In this document: one piece after another, positions 11,641 through 24,290 of the stretch | How positions within the stretch are numbered: the stretch's first letter is position 1 | Layout: every line of letters begins with the position of its first letter | Assembly: GCA_009760855.2 (NCBI GenBank) | Contig: WPIO01000030.1 | Location: forward strand, 2,289,001-2,349,000 | Length of the DNA stretch: 60,000 bases | Direction of reading: 5' to 3' | Source of the DNA: Cristatella mucedo | Lineage: Eukaryota > Bryozoa > Phylactolaemata > Cristatellidae | Notes under the pieces: generated by a model | The model's database searches: none | Told to the model about the DNA's origin: nothing | What the model saw: only the letters and a program-made list of their open reading frames with translations | Program-made: the position numbers and the translations under genes

Positions 11641-12068
11641 TGCTAGGTAAGCGGCAGGTCAAGCCTACTCCGCCGAGCCTTCGGCGTTACACTGGTGTTA
11701 AGGGATGCAAACGGCTTGTAATGAAGAGATTACAATGGAATAATGGTGACTCTGCTCTAATTTTGATTTTTATAGGTTCATAAGGAAAGGAAAGCCTGCT
11801 AGGATTGCATTTTGTGGTCGGTCAATAATTTGATTTCAGCCAGGTCCTTGTCAAGGCGAGCAGGTCGAGAATGTTTCAGTAACAAGGTCGTTATCATGAG
11901 GTTTTTATTTCATACTGAGCGAAGATTCAAAAGACAAGTGTTAAGATTATTGATCTGGATTATAGCAAGGTTAGTGAACACTGACGTAAAGCAATTTAGT
12001 CCATTGCTTGGGGGAGATTATTTATTACTGCACGTTTCAATGCTGGGAATAGCCAACATGCATGAGTC
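11641..12068. other. Unassigned
   Basis: A + strand open stretch (11812-12081) has no recognised domain or splice context. Confidence 0.3.
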
Positions 12069-12478
12069 ATGGCAGAAATAGGTAAAGCCGCTATGGTGAC
12101 TTCGTAATAGCCCTAGTTTGTTGATTATCAAATAATGTACCATCGCAAGAGCAACCTCATCTAGGAATGCATTTGAAGGGTGATATCGCAACGATAATAT
12201 TCGTGCGAGATAAACACTATCTGGCAGCTTTTTAAAAGTTAGCGAATCTAAAGCAGTGGCTACCAGGCAAGGTAGGCCATTGCGAAATGGAGATTACATT
12301 AATCAGTAAGCGTTTAGTTTAGATATTCTTTGTTATGCGAGTTTACTTGTTCACAGTTTAGCTTGAGTATGAGTGCCATAACCATTAAAGACCGCAGAAT
12401 CGCTGTTTCCATACAAGGCGGAGCACACCAAACGAACGTCCAGCCAGGAACTACGCTGGGGGTCTGAATCGTTCATTC
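12069..12478 (+). mobile_element. ~410 bp retroposon-like element (family E), copy 1
   Basis: Matches 14503-14070 in inverted orientation over its whole length at roughly 90% or better. Both copies start at atggcagaaataggt and end in cgttcattc; in copy 2 this runs on into (ATTC)n. A shared 5' end plus a 3' microsatellite suggest a complete short retroposon rather than a randomly truncated LINE. No coding capacity. Confidence 0.7.
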
Positions 12479-12646
12479 TGAAGTGCCCTACGACCAACCC
12501 TTACTGCATAGACGATTCGAGCCCACAACCGGTTAGGAGGTTACCTTAATTGATTCTCACCAATGTGTGCCAAGCCCACAAACAACGAGGCCTGACAGAC
12601 GTGCTGCTACTTATGTGTTTATTTGTTCTACATCGGAGCACCTTGC

Positions 12647-12817
12647 TGCCCAGAAATGGCACACTAGGTAAGGCGGTTGACTTTCAAGATCTCGGTCCCG
12701 ACTTTTCAGATTAGACTCTTGTGGTGCGTGATTTTTATCACCTCTTGAAGCAGTGGTAATAGCTGTAAATAATCTTCTGTCCTTATACACAAGAGGATGC
12801 TAAATAAGCTTATATTT
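12647..12817 (+). mobile_element. tRNA-Leu/Ser-like SINE, copy 1
   Basis: Starts with an A-box-like atggcacactaggtaaggcg, then ctcggtcccga. The B-box region is damaged in this copy. The 3' body (agctgtaaataatcttctgt, tatacacaagaggatgctaa) matches the minus-strand copy at 26513-26668. Confidence 0.7.
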
Positions 12818-13309
12818 AATATCTTAGGAAGATGTGACTGACAGTTTTTCTTAAGTGTCAGGCGGCAATTTTCGTGTACCCCGATCAAGCAGCCTGGAGC
12901 ATAGGTATGCCCCCCTGGCCGTCTTTAGTAGACAACCACTGCTCTCAATACAGGTTGTAATCACTAGCCCACACTCGAAGAATAATATCTGCATAGTCCC
13001 ATTGCTTGCGGCTCTTAAATCGCATGCTATATTCAAAAGTATAAGGATTGACATTTCATGAAGGTTTATATAAGGAGTGCATTGCTACGAAAGCATAAGA
13101 AATACTTCTATGAAGATTATATGGCTTCAGGTTAGTATCCGATACAGTATAATTTCACCGAAGGGTAGGGAAAAGTAGAATCGGGTTCTACTAGCGGAAG
13201 GTTATCCAAAATATGACTTCACATAAGTCAGGTATTTACCCCCATAATGCTGATAACATTAGCTTTGTATAGAAACTACTGAGAACACAATATCTTACTA
13301 GATTATTTA
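12818..13309. other. Unassigned
   Basis: Open on both strands at 12851-13061 with no recognised domain. Nothing else seen. Confidence 0.3.
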
Positions 13310-14069
13310 CTGATTCTGTTGAGAAAGCACTAAGAAATGATTATTGGTAACTAGCTCAGTGTCAGCAAGCACAACATAGATGGATTGAACATGCACATTG
13401 TTAACATTTAAATTGTTTAGGGGTAGCATCTTGAGTGTTAAAACACATATGTACACAAAGGACGCACTATAAAAAACCGCACATTCTGCAATATACAGGT
13501 GCGTTTTAGCTTCTTTTTACATTTTCTCAAGTTAGATAATATTGCGACATCGATTGGAAGTAAATTTTAAACTATGGAGGCACACGTAATAGATGTGCAG
13601 ACTCTCGTTTATTTGAGGTTTGCATAAGGTATAGCTCACAGATCTGAGTCCGAAAGTTAGTGGCAAGAAATTTAGCTTCGTGAAGCAGTATACTTGATAG
13701 GTATGCTGGAGCCGGAGGATGAAAATACCTAACAGTGAATGGCAGGATCTTGTATTCAATATGCTGCCTGATTCTGAACAACAGCAGTTCAGCCAGAAGT
13801 TGTGTGATTTGGCAACTGCCATACTCACAACAGACAAGCCTGGCTGCTTAGATTTGCACCGATCCTAAGTGCCCGATTGCCTGATTGCACAGGCCTATAA
13901 CTCGAAGACCAAGCAATAAATTGCATCAGTAAGAATAAACGCATGTAAGGATAAATTTGGATGCGATTTCTCTTTTCCGAGAAGGCATGAAGTATTGAAA
14001 TGTTTCGTAACTGAGTGTAGGCACGTTTGTCTCTGTAGCTAATGAATCGTTTAAGATAGGTCACATAGT
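13310..14069 (-). mobile_element. LINE family A, 3' part of a split copy
   Basis: 3' UTR and ORF C-terminus in antisense (gtgcgttttagcttctttt, gtttgcataaggt, caacagacaagcctggctgc). Ends in the RT region near 14065, where the family E element follows. The RT resumes at about 14600. Confidence 0.72.
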
Positions 14070-14503
14070 AATGAAATGAAATGAATGAATGAATGAATGA
14101 ACGATTCAGACCCCAACGTAGTTCCTGGCTGGACGTTCGTTTGGTGTGCTCCGCCTTGTATGGAAACAGCGATTCTGTGGTCTTTAATGGTTATGGCACT
14201 CATACTCATGCTAAACTGTGAACAAGTAAACTCGCATAACAAAAAATATCTAAACTAAACGCTTACTGATTAATGTAATGTCCATTCAGCAATGGCCTAC
14301 CTTGCCTGGTAGCCACTGCTTTAGATTCGCCAATTTTTAAAAAGCTGCCTGATAATGTTTATTTCGCACGAATATTATCGTTGCGATATCGCCCTTCAAA
14401 TGCATTCCTAGATGTGGTTGCTCTTGCGATGGTAAATTATTTGATAATCAACAAACTAGGGCTATTACAAAGTCACTATGGAAGCTTGACCTATTTCTGC
14501 CAT
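14070..14503 (-). mobile_element. ~410 bp retroposon-like element (family E), copy 2
   Basis: Reverse-complement partner of 12069-12478. The low-coordinate end is (ATGAA)/(ATGA)n, that is an (ATTC)n 3' tail in element orientation. It sits inside a LINE A copy and is therefore younger than it. Confidence 0.72.
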
Positions 14504-15860
14504 AGTAATAGGAAATTATGATTTCGTTCATATGTTGCACGATATATGTAGGCATAGCCTGTTTTGAATTTTAAGGATTCTAATTTTAGAAGTACATTCA
14601 GTTCGCCATTAACTTTAAAGGTGCTTTATTATCATTCAATTTGAAAAATGCTTGCTGCCATCCGCATGAGAATGCTAGCTATACTTGCATCAGACCAGTT
14701 AAGACAGCTTGACATAGCTGAGTGATGATGAAGATCAGAGCACGGATGCAGATTTGGTGGTCTTCATAGAAATGAAAGCCTTTTTTCTACTTTTCGATCA
14801 CACGAAGTGAGGGCGCGTGTAAATTGTAAATAGATACTGAACCAAGCACCTAGCCCGGAGGTAAGGCATACTTAATGGCTCCTCTTACGATCGTCGTTCG
14901 TGTACATCAACACTTGGGAATGTCTCACTCAAGTTGGATCCAAACTATTACAGCTCAGGGCTAGTAATGCCAAAGATGAGGGAGCTAGGAAAGAGCTTGG
15001 CGATCCACAGTTTCAAACGTAGCCAAAAATCGAGCGAAAATGCAAAAAGACTTTACGTAAGTCTGCATCCACGAGAATGTTGTTATACATCCGAAGCAGT
15101 GCTGACTATTGAGTAATTAGCCATACAATCTGATTTAAACTTACTTGCCAGGTTTGAAGTTTTAATGTAAAAGCTTAGCTAGTCTACCACTATTTGCTCT
15201 AATGTCTTACGAACAGGAGCAAGAAGGAATGGGCGGAAGTTGCTCAAGTGCTCTTGGTATAGGGATGTCCTACATGTTAGAGGCTCAAGAAAAGTAATAT
15301 ATGAAAGCTGCAGGGAAGAGAACTGACGTTAAGCAAACATTTTGCTATATTTGTAAAGCATGGCAGCCACTGGCCTATGCATTGCAGATGTGGGAAAGTA
15401 AGGATTATGATCTACTGGGCTATTGTTCTTTAAAGATTAGACAGGCATTAGTACTATTACGATGTTTTTACATTAAAGATGAAATGTCAGCTGTACTATA
15501 TCTTGCTTACAAAGAAGCTACAGAAGCGATCAGCCAGATTAGAAAGGAAATTACTTGGTAAGTATTTAACTAGTGAATGGTTAAGGAGATAGTTGATGGT
15601 AGACATCAAAATTTTGAATTCTGCATCTTCGGTTAAATCACACTTTAAAAAGTAATACTTGGACTTAGCTAGAATGGACGGGTTTGATTTGCATGCTCTA
15701 AAATAGTGATTGAATACCTGTGAATATACATTCAGTCGTGATAATGTGGATGGTTTCTCAATATTCCGCACAGTAGACACAGCTAGTTTATTGTCTCCTG
15801 TAAACAATAGGCCATCTGGGTGAAAGCTGGCAATAGGATTTGAATGGTGCCCGATTTATC
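14504..15860 (-). mobile_element. LINE family A, 5' part of a split copy
   Basis: RT antisense from about 14640 (cttgctgccatccgcatg) to 15140. The stretch that links endonuclease to RT follows (15496-15807 minus: AKSKYYF then LSNLADRFCSFFVSKI, a typical CR1/L2 linker). With 13310-14069 it makes a copy reaching far upstream of the RT, unusually long for this window. Stops and frameshifts throughout. Confidence 0.75.
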
Positions 15861-16029
15861 TAAAGATGCTAATGAATATTGTTTTATTACTGCTCTTGAG
15901 CTTCTGCAATTAAAGTTTGGTGTCTGTAGTTAGAGTGTACATCAATCAGCTAATTCGGGATTAGGGTTTGCTGGGAGAAATGCTCTTTTGTATTCAAATT
16001 TTGTACCTAGATGAAGCTACTTAATAATA

Positions 16030-17297
16030 TAGTCTTCCCTCGCCACTTCGGGCTACAAATCTTGAGGCTTCTCTCTATCAGGCTTTTTCAAATACTGTAG
16101 ATTCATTAAAAAGTTTCTTGCTCGTAAGCAACACTTCGCTGATCCAGCCCATGGTTCAAGGCCTTCTGCACGCGAAACACCCTGCAGCTCCTCGTCGAAG
16201 GCATGGACCTTCAGGAGAACTCTTGCTGAAGGAGTACTAGCAGCAGCATACCATTGCAACCTATCTGATGAACACCCAATCCACATAGAATGACGTGAGG
16301 ACGGAGACAGTGAAGGTCAGCTGGAAGAAGTTGTGGCTTGAAATAGTCCATGACTACAGAGGATTCGCCACTGAGAATATAAGCGACTCGGCAGTGGATA
16401 AGGCAATTAGGCTAGCCCATATGCTTGGAGGAAAAGGTTTCGCGGATATGACCAATGGTGATGTGGATGAGCTGCTGGAGACGCATTCGGCTCCCTTAAC
16501 TGACGAGCATCTGATTGAAACGGCTAAATCTGCAAGTGATAGGGAATAGGAAGAGCAGCCAGATGTTTCTGGGGTTCAGGAGAAGGAAGTTGGCCTCACA
16601 GTTGAGCTTCTCTCGTAGGTCGTGAAAACTATTAAGGAAGTACAGGACATGATTTGGGAATGGGACCCACTAATGATGCTTGCATTGCGGTTCCGGAACA
16701 CACTTGATGTAGCGATGGAACAATACAAATGCCTCCCCACACACATGAAAACGATAGCGCCAGCTACTGCCTACTTACGCTCTTCTTCAACCATGCACCA
16801 AGACACCTACTGCCTATGCCTAGCATTCAGTGGAAGGAAGCTACGTTGCCCATGCTGAAGATACTAATGCACAACCTGAAGTCGCTCCTACTGAGGTCGT
16901 GCCTTCAGAGGAGCGGTAACCTCGCTATTCTTTGCTGTGAAATACATCTCTTCGCCTCCAGCGCTTCATAATCGAACAGGTTGCACTATTTTCTTAGGTA
17001 ATTACGGTTGTGTGGAAGAAGTGCGTGTGCAAGTAAACGTACAAGAATATGATATTTGTAATGTCTAAGATGTCTATTTTTGTCTAATATTACTTACGAG
17101 TGTAATTGTAATTAAGGATGTTATTTCACCACTAGAGGCTCTAATAATGTAAAAAAACGCATTTTACGTCGCAATAAGGTTTTTATTTGTTCTAAAAATG
17201 AAAATATTTGATTTAGAAATAAAGAATTTTACTTCACAGAAATTCACCTATGGCAGTAGTCTGGAACGGATTAACCACGATAAACGAGGATTGACTG
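16030..17297 (+). mobile_element. Internally deleted pogo/Tigger-like DNA transposon
   Basis: Both ends are visible. The left end is tAGTCttcCCTCGccacttcg. The right end, read inwards on the minus strand, is CAGTCaatCCTCGtttatcg. TA flanks both ends (16028-16029 and 17298-17299), the Tc1/mariner-superfamily target duplication. Inside, fragments of the transposase C-terminal half are recognisable: NTSLIQPM (with the Asp of LIQPMD changed to Val), then FKAFCTRNTLQLLVEGMD in another frame, then 16295-16549 with VSWKKLWLE, ARLAHMLGGKGF-like, and DVDELLETHSAPLTDE. The N-terminal DNA-binding domain and the first two catalytic Asp are missing. Several frameshifts and stops; a dead copy. Confidence 0.85.
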
Positions 17298-17299
17298 TA

Positions 17300-17896
17300 C
17301 ATCATTACTTACCACGTTCGTTTGTAGCCCATCGTGAGCACCTAGCTCTCTGTTTGCTATTCTGAGGCTACCAGTTGAGAATGTATAGTCACCAGAAGGT
17401 ACATGACCTGGTAAATCATTAAATGCAATTTGTCTAATGCTGACAATTTATCAGTGTATTCATAAACTAAGGCAACGATCAAAAGTTTAGATGCAAGCCA
17501 ACATCCTTAAGGCCACCAAAATTGCACAGGCACAGCTTTATTCAGACTGAGGCAACAATATTGTGGTTTGTTGGCTCGCTGCAACACCCTCCCCGAGTTA
17601 AGTTGTTCTCATAAAGAAGTACTTTAGGCCAGTTTTAACCTCACAACGGTTACTGTTATATGAGTAAGTGTAATTTCCGAGAAGTTAATTCAGATTAGTT
17701 GAGATCGAGTCTCAAAAACTATCTTATCCAAGCTGTCAGGAAAAATCAAGGTCTATGAACTTGACTTTAAATGTTGCCAAAGATCATATCTCGGTTAGAA
17801 CATTTGTGATTGACACTAGATTCTATGTAAACTGATTGAGTCTTAACAGATCAAAATTGGTTTTAATTATTTTAAACGTGCAGATGTACTTCTCGC
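17300..17896. other. Unassigned AT-rich stretch
   Basis: No repeat or exon recognised. Confidence 0.3.
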
Positions 17897-18452
17897 TGAC
17901 CTGAAATAGCTCTCAGTCAAACAAAGGATCGACTTCAAAATTGTATCGCTCACTTTTAAGTCATTTCATTTTTTGGCTCCAGCCTATAGCTCAGATCTGC
18001 TCCCCACCAGGCCAAGCATCGTACCACTCGCTTTTCGGAATCCAACAGTTCACCACTACCTCGTACAAACCTCAAATACTTTGGAGACAGTGCATTTAGT
18101 TCGTATGCTCGCAAAGCCTGAAAATCCCTCCCGATTTGCATCAGAACATCCCCTGACTTGACCACATTTAAAAAGAACCGAAAAACACACCTATTTAGGA
18201 CAACATTTAGTGAGTCCCTGTGATTCGTCCTTTGTGTGCTTGTGAGTGCTGACACTGTGCATGCTGCCACTAACCACATTTGCATGCTTACCCTGTGGAC
18301 GTAACCCCTAACCACATTGTTCACGTTGTTTATCAAGCATGATATTACTCACGATTCAATGGCGTTTCCCTTTGCAGCAAATGTAAAGCGTCTAGAAAGA
18401 CATTGAGTTCTCTGAGGGTGCTTTATCAAGTGCATTATTATTATTATTATAA
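17897..18452 (+). mobile_element. LINE family A 3' copy, well preserved
   Basis: Starts in the ORF C-terminus (gatcgacttcaaaattgtatc), has the full 3' UTR, the hairpin and a short (ATT)n tail. Closely related to the 7809-8212 copy. Confidence 0.9.
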
Positions 18453-20387
18453 TATGTCAAGTCTTCTGCCACTGCCGTGCCTGTGGGATACATGATGGGA
18501 AGTTTGTGAGTAAGTGCAGAGCGGGTTTCCTATTGTCTATCTACTTGCCCATTGGAGGTTACTTGTATCCAGAGACCTAATTATTTGGCCTCGTAACCGT
18601 AGAATTTCTGTGATTCGCCATCTAAATTACGTTTCGTTTACTCTTCCGCTCTGGTTTGCAAGGTCATGTTCAAAGAACCAATGGGCCCAGTGCATCACTG
18701 AAAAATAAAATTGTATGTGAGTAGGTTCACATTGTTTAATATTTGTACAGAAAGCCTATATTATAACGCTATCTTTTTTTATTTTAGGCAGTCCCGATTG
18801 AATAAATACTTCTTATTCCGTCTCTAATATTCTCTTTGCAAGATTAGACTGTAGCATTATCAATCAAAATAAGCAAATGAACCACATTGAATTACATTAA
18901 ACATACATAGTTTACATTATTTGGACTATTCCCTGTGATTATTAGGCTCCAGAGGTATCGCCTGTGCCAGAAATTTTTTCGCACGGAGAGGTAAGGTATT
19001 GTGATCAGCATTACAATAACTTTGTTCAGGCATGGTTTAGCTGGGAAATGCATTACAAAAATCATACTAAAAGCTTAAAAACACAGACCAGTAGTGGCTG
19101 CAAAGATATTGGTTGGCTAGCACAAGCCGTGGAACATATAGTAACATCGACATAAGCTACTGAGGCAATCGAAGCGTATAGATTAAGTCAGGGAATTTGT
19201 ATTCGCTAAAGAAAACTTGTAGTAAGGTCGGAAAATAGTTTAGATAGAACTGCTTACCTTTGAGTAAGTAACACCAGCAGCTGACTATTAAGCTAGATTA
19301 AGTAAACCATAGATGTTATCTTCAATATGAATTATATTACAAAATAAATATTATGACGACCCACATAGCATAAGAATTTGAAATTATCTTACAGAAACAT
19401 GTTAAATGTAATATTTAAAATAAATCCTGAGTAATCGGTCGTCCACCTTCCGTAAGCTTACAGCCATGTGAAGTTACAGAATTTTGTCAAATGTGACTGC
19501 CGCTTATGTAAAAATATCATAAAAATAAAAATCAATTACATAATAAATCCCGCAAGCAATAATCTGCCTAAATAAATGGTTAGTGAATAAAACTGCTCAG
19601 ATTATCACCATGTTATTTTGATTGAAGCCAGTTAGTAGTTTTTATAACTTATAACACGTAACGTTAGATTAGCAAGCCTTTTTATAAGAACGGAATTAAT
19701 TTTTCCATATAAAATACGACTAATAAATAGGAAATAATAAGGCTTTCTTTTTAACGAAAGGTAGGTTTATATTCGCATTTCTTGAGTTGGTTTTTGGAGG
19801 CTAGCAGCATCCACTCATAATGCAATCACACGTATATCCTATTTGCAGTAACCAATAACCAATAGGTTCCATGATAACAGAAAACGGAGTTATGCTGCTT
19901 GCATGTAGTAAATAAATGTACTAGCCGTATTGACTCTAATGGTGACAGGGTTGGTAAATTAATGCCAACTATTGCCAGCAGCTAGGTGGGTTTAAAGAGT
20001 ATATAAGGTGAGGCTGGTGCTTCAGCTCTACTACCCTGATTGATTACACAATTGAAAGGATCAGCCCGTGTTCTTTTGCATGTACGTACAATTAAACGTG
20101 GCTAATTGCTTCGCAATTTATTCTAAATCCTTAGCATCATCAAGACAATCTTCGGGTAACTCACTATGACGTATTTATCACATCCAGCCAAAGTTAATCC
20201 CCTAAGGTAGAACGTTACTAATACCTTACAGAACCTATTAACTGCAATGATTCGAATGTACTATTGATGAAAACACGCCTTTACATTCGGTATCACTATT
20301 TGTACCTCCTGGATTTTTTAGCATTCTTAAAGCCACAGTGCTGTTAATTGACTTTAAACTTAACGACTGCTTCAGTCAGCCGGCAAA
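18453..20387. other. AT-rich single-copy-looking DNA
   Basis: No repeat family recognised. At 19994-20003 there is a TATATAAGG preceded at 19852-19863 by tandem CCAAT-like motifs. This could be a core promoter on the + strand, but no downstream exon was found. Confidence 0.3.
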
Positions 20388-20450
20388 CTCTCTCTCTCTC
20401 TCTCTCCCTATCTCTTTGTCTCTCTCTCTCTCTGTCTCTCTGTCTCTCTG

Positions 20451-20539
<89 letters not shown>

Positions 20540-20591
20540 ATCTTTCTCTCTCTCTCTCTGTCTCCGTCTCTCTCTCTCTCGCTCTCTCTGT
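20388..20591. repeat. (TC)n microsatellite, ~200 bp
   Basis: Long TC tract interrupted by TG and TA variants. Every frame across it appears open (Ser/Leu or Arg/Glu repeats) but this is compositional. Confidence 0.97.
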
Positions 20592-21394
20592 CAAACCTGT
20601 ACCTCTCAACTGTCCCCACTGGTTTTTTTATTTAAGATTGCAAGCTGTTAAACTTCAGGAAGTTTGTCTGATGTTGAGAGGATCAAAACAAATTTCGTAT
20701 ATTAGAAAAAGTTATAATCTCTGTTCACATAAAATAAGAAGGCAAATTTACTCTGTAACCATCCGGCTAAATAGGTTTTGACAGCTATGTTCTGCCACGG
20801 TCATCGAGTACACGAGTAGAATAAGGACTGTGCAAATTGGATTAGGTAGGAAGATAGCATTTTATTCGCGGTTCATTACAGTGAGGAGAAATAATTTAGT
20901 TATTGCCAGTTATTGCAATTAAACTTTGACAGTGGTCTCAAATTTTTTGGGTCAAACTTAAAAAAGAGACTTTAGGAGCTAATTGCTAAGCAAAGAACTC
21001 CGGCTTACGGGACAACTAGCCTCGAATAAAGTGTTCATTGACCTGTTGCATTAATTAAAATGCAACCAGGCAGAGCAGGCTCTAGTTTTAATATTGGAAA
21101 TTAATTCATGCTAGCTTACAAAGGTGGAGCATTTTCTCTTCAGTAGTCAAGCTACTTATTCCACCAAGCTATACAAAATATAAGCCATATTCAGATCCTC
21201 TGACTGGGTCACGTTGTGGTGTTGAAAATATATTAAAAGTATTAAAGCATACGATTCACTAGCTAGGGATAATATTTTGCCATATTTATGGTAACGGCAG
21301 AACAGAATCGGCAGGCGGGTTTAAATTCCCGAAGGCTTAGCGATCTCTACATTGGGGCTCAAAGTAAAAACCCTAGTCGAGCCGCTGACAGGAA
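20592..21394. other. Unassigned
   Basis: Nothing recognised. Confidence 0.3.
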
Positions 21395-22320
21395 TTCTTG
21401 ATTATAATAATAATGATGATGATACTTCTAGTAATGCATTTACATAAATTTCTTAGAGAACTTATTATTTTTCTAGGCTGTTTAAATATGCTGGTAGTAA
21501 AGTGGGCTAGCAGGAAGTACAGGGTAAACACAGATCTGCGAACGAAGGCTGAAGCACAAAGATCCACTAACTGATGCAATGCAGGATCATTTTTAAGTTC
21601 ATTATTTAGAAAAATCGTCAAGTTAGGGAAAGTTATGACGTCTTAATTGTGAGTTTCAGGCTTTTGAACCATAGGATCTAGAGGCTCGGTCTCCAAAGGT
21701 TTTGAGTTTCCTACGAAATATGGCTAAGCAATTTTGAGTCAGGACAGCCTGGTGGAAGATTTGTGGCCTGATGGTACTGTATTTCTGATAAGCAGGATGG
21801 GTCGAAAAAATGAAGGGACCTTATAGTGATTGATATAGGAGTAAAATCGATAGGCTGCAGGTTGGGAGCCAGGTCAGATAGGCAAAAGATAGTATGATTT
21901 GGCAACTGGGAGGCTCAAAAACAGACGAACCTAGAAGCCAGTTTTTGCATCAATTGTTAACGCCCGATTGCTCAAACCAGTTGACCAGCAATGAGTTAAT
22001 TACATAGGTCTAGACGAGATGTCGCATATGCCAGGGCCAGTTTTCATGTAGTGTCGATGTCTACGAAAGCCGGAATTTAAGCAAGGATATCGGCGGAAAG
22101 AAGGCAAATTTGATCGTGGAGCAAATGTAGTTGTCTAACAGAAGTTAACTTTTGAACCGGACATCAAGATTACATGCATATTTAGCGGAAGACACTTTGG
22201 CGGAGCCAATTTGGAGACGCGGGTTTTGAATTTGCGAATTACGCCTGGTTTCCCCATAACAAGTAAGCTTAGATTATGCGTCATTTATTTGAAAACAATT
22301 TGCTGCCATCCAAAAGCGGA
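21395..22320 (-). mobile_element. LINE family A, decayed copy
   Basis: Tail complement (ttataataataatgatgatg) then 3' UTR, ORF C-terminus (21711-21905 minus) and RT to the segment encoding the DIRxW motif at about 22320, where it is 5'-truncated. Confidence 0.8.
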
Positions 22321-22562
22321 TGTATCTCCGTCAGTAACTCCACAAAGTCATAAAGACCATGTGGGTGTTACGCAGGAGAGTTTTGTATAGCACACTCACA
22401 GCCTAAGCGGCTTTCGGTACGCATTCGGTAGCCAACAGACTTCGTCTCACGCAAAAAAGAGAAATTGGGAAGCATAGCAGAGTCAGGAGAGTAGTTGAGG
22501 TAGTGAGTAGCATAGAAGTAGCAGTTCAGGACCGCTGAAAAAGATGTGCCATAGTCGGCAAG
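22321..22562 (-). mobile_element. LINE family B 3' fragment
   Basis: tatctccgtcagtaactcc to atagtcggca is nearly identical to 56669-56915. Its 3' end abuts the truncated 5' end of the LINE A copy. Confidence 0.88.
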
Positions 22563-23689
22563 CGGATGACTTCAATACGAGCAGCAAGGGTGTACGTAGA
22601 AAAAGACTTGCTCTATGGCTATGAGGAATGAAAGCAAAGTTACCCTCAAGGGTATAATCAGCATTTCAGTGAAAACATGGATCTATATTGAGATCACATT
22701 TGCAAGAGGGAGGGTACAAACTGAAAAGAAGCTGATCTCGCACAAAGCCCAGAGGTACCAAGCGAAAGCATTACAACTTCTTATTGCCATGCGAATTGCT
22801 CTGCAGTGGCTTCAGGTGAATTTAACTAGAAATAAGCAATTTATTTGAAACTAGATATCTTCTTGGTGGACCCTGTGACGTGGGGATCTGATGCAAACTA
22901 GCTGTTAAAATACCCTCAAAGAAATCTCACGCTGAAAAATTCAATAACTCTTCTGTATTTAAAAAAAGTACATTATTAAACAGGGTATATGTTTATTTAT
23001 CGCTGTATTTGGCACTGAACCTAGGTAAATTCACAAGACTCAGAAAATATTTAACAGTTAATCATTTCACACTCATTCAATATAAAAATTTTGATGTGGA
23101 ATGGTTAGCCAGCAGACTATATGCTACTGAACTAAGCAGAAATAGAAAGAGTAGCCGAGAATAGAGGACATTGAGAAAGTTAGTAGCTGAAAATAGAAGC
23201 TCGAAATGGCTAGAAAAGCTACCTACAGCTACGTCAGTACTGGAGAAGGTTCAAAACTAAGACATGGGTACAGTTTTCTGTAATGCGAGCTAGGGTAGAA
23301 CCAGCGATATCTACACTTCTTAACAGCTACGTATCAAGACTAACCTTTTTTTGCAGTGGCAGAAGAATAAAATCTCACTAGACCATATAATGGACGTCAC
23401 TTTCTTATAAAACAAGGTAGTGCTCAGGTCATACAATTCACTTTTGATTTCCAGGAGAAAATTATCGTTGGCTATTCAAGGATGCCTTTCTGCTTCCGTC
23501 TATAGACGCCGGTATACATTTCATCAACAATTTTTTTGACACTGTCCTGCTATAAAGCGCTTTATTAATCATCAATTTTATTCTTATTTTAGAAACTCTT
23601 GCACTCCCACAGATTGAGTCTCTAAATGAAAACTTGTCAATAAAGATGCAATCAGGAGATTACGGTTAGTAGGCAACTTGGCACATTGT
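22563..23689. other. Unassigned
   Basis: No family or exon recognised. A + strand open stretch at 22615-22848 lacks motifs. Confidence 0.3.
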
Positions 23690-24290
23690 CTCGTCTGTCA
23701 TGAACTTAGAAGTTGCCGCAGCCCAAAAACTTCTTGGTTGCCTGTATTGGCTCTCCATCAAGCAGGATATGTACTTCGAGGTCCTGGCAGCACTCACTTT
23801 TTGGCCCTTGTTTCTTGGCTTCAAAGTACCTGTCAGACCAACTCTCCCCAAGGCCAGGCAGCGAACCGCCCATATTCTGACAAAATCGCTTAGGCACGTC
23901 TCATACGAACCTTAAGTCCTACATGCCTTCTGATACAGTAAATGTAGTTCGTACGCTCCTAGATCGTGGAACAGAACCCGACTAATATCAAGAGATCCCC
24001 TTACTCGGCGATGTTTCGAAAAAGCTAAACAGAATTTTTACCATCATTCATTGGTTCCTTGCAATTCGTCTTGTGTGTGCTTGTAATTGCTGTCAATGTG
24101 CATGCTACCTACTACCTCTAAACATATTTACTTGTTACAGCTGTGCATTTCACCTTTAACCATATCAAACTGGATGCAATTGCACACGTTCTTACAAAAT
24201 ATTCAACATAGCTTGGTATATGGCGTAAGTAAAGCGCTTATAAAAAATTAGTTTCTCCGAAGATTCTAGAACAATACATTCTTATTTAAC
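23690..24290 (+). mobile_element. LINE family A, decayed copy
   Basis: Matches the ORF C-terminus (cctgtattggctctccatcaagcag, cgaaccgcccat) and the 3' UTR (tgcatgctacctactacctc, gtaaagcgctta). Highly diverged, and the tail is lost. Confidence 0.65.

Noticed and set aside
15301-15561. 86-codon + strand ORF followed by a perfect gtaagt
   Set aside because: It is the antisense of a LINE A linker region; the donor is coincidental.
18946-18990. Possible + strand 45-nt exon (APEVSPVPEIFSHGE) between an attag acceptor and a gtaagg donor
   Set aside because: Too short to support alone; no neighbouring + strand exons found.
19994-20003. TATA box with upstream CCAAT motifs as a promoter
   Set aside because: Motifs are common in AT-rich DNA and no downstream exon was found; kept only as a remark.
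20338-20781. Ser/Leu-rich or Arg/Glu-rich proteins across the TC tract
   Set aside because: Microsatellite translation; no splice or codon evidence.
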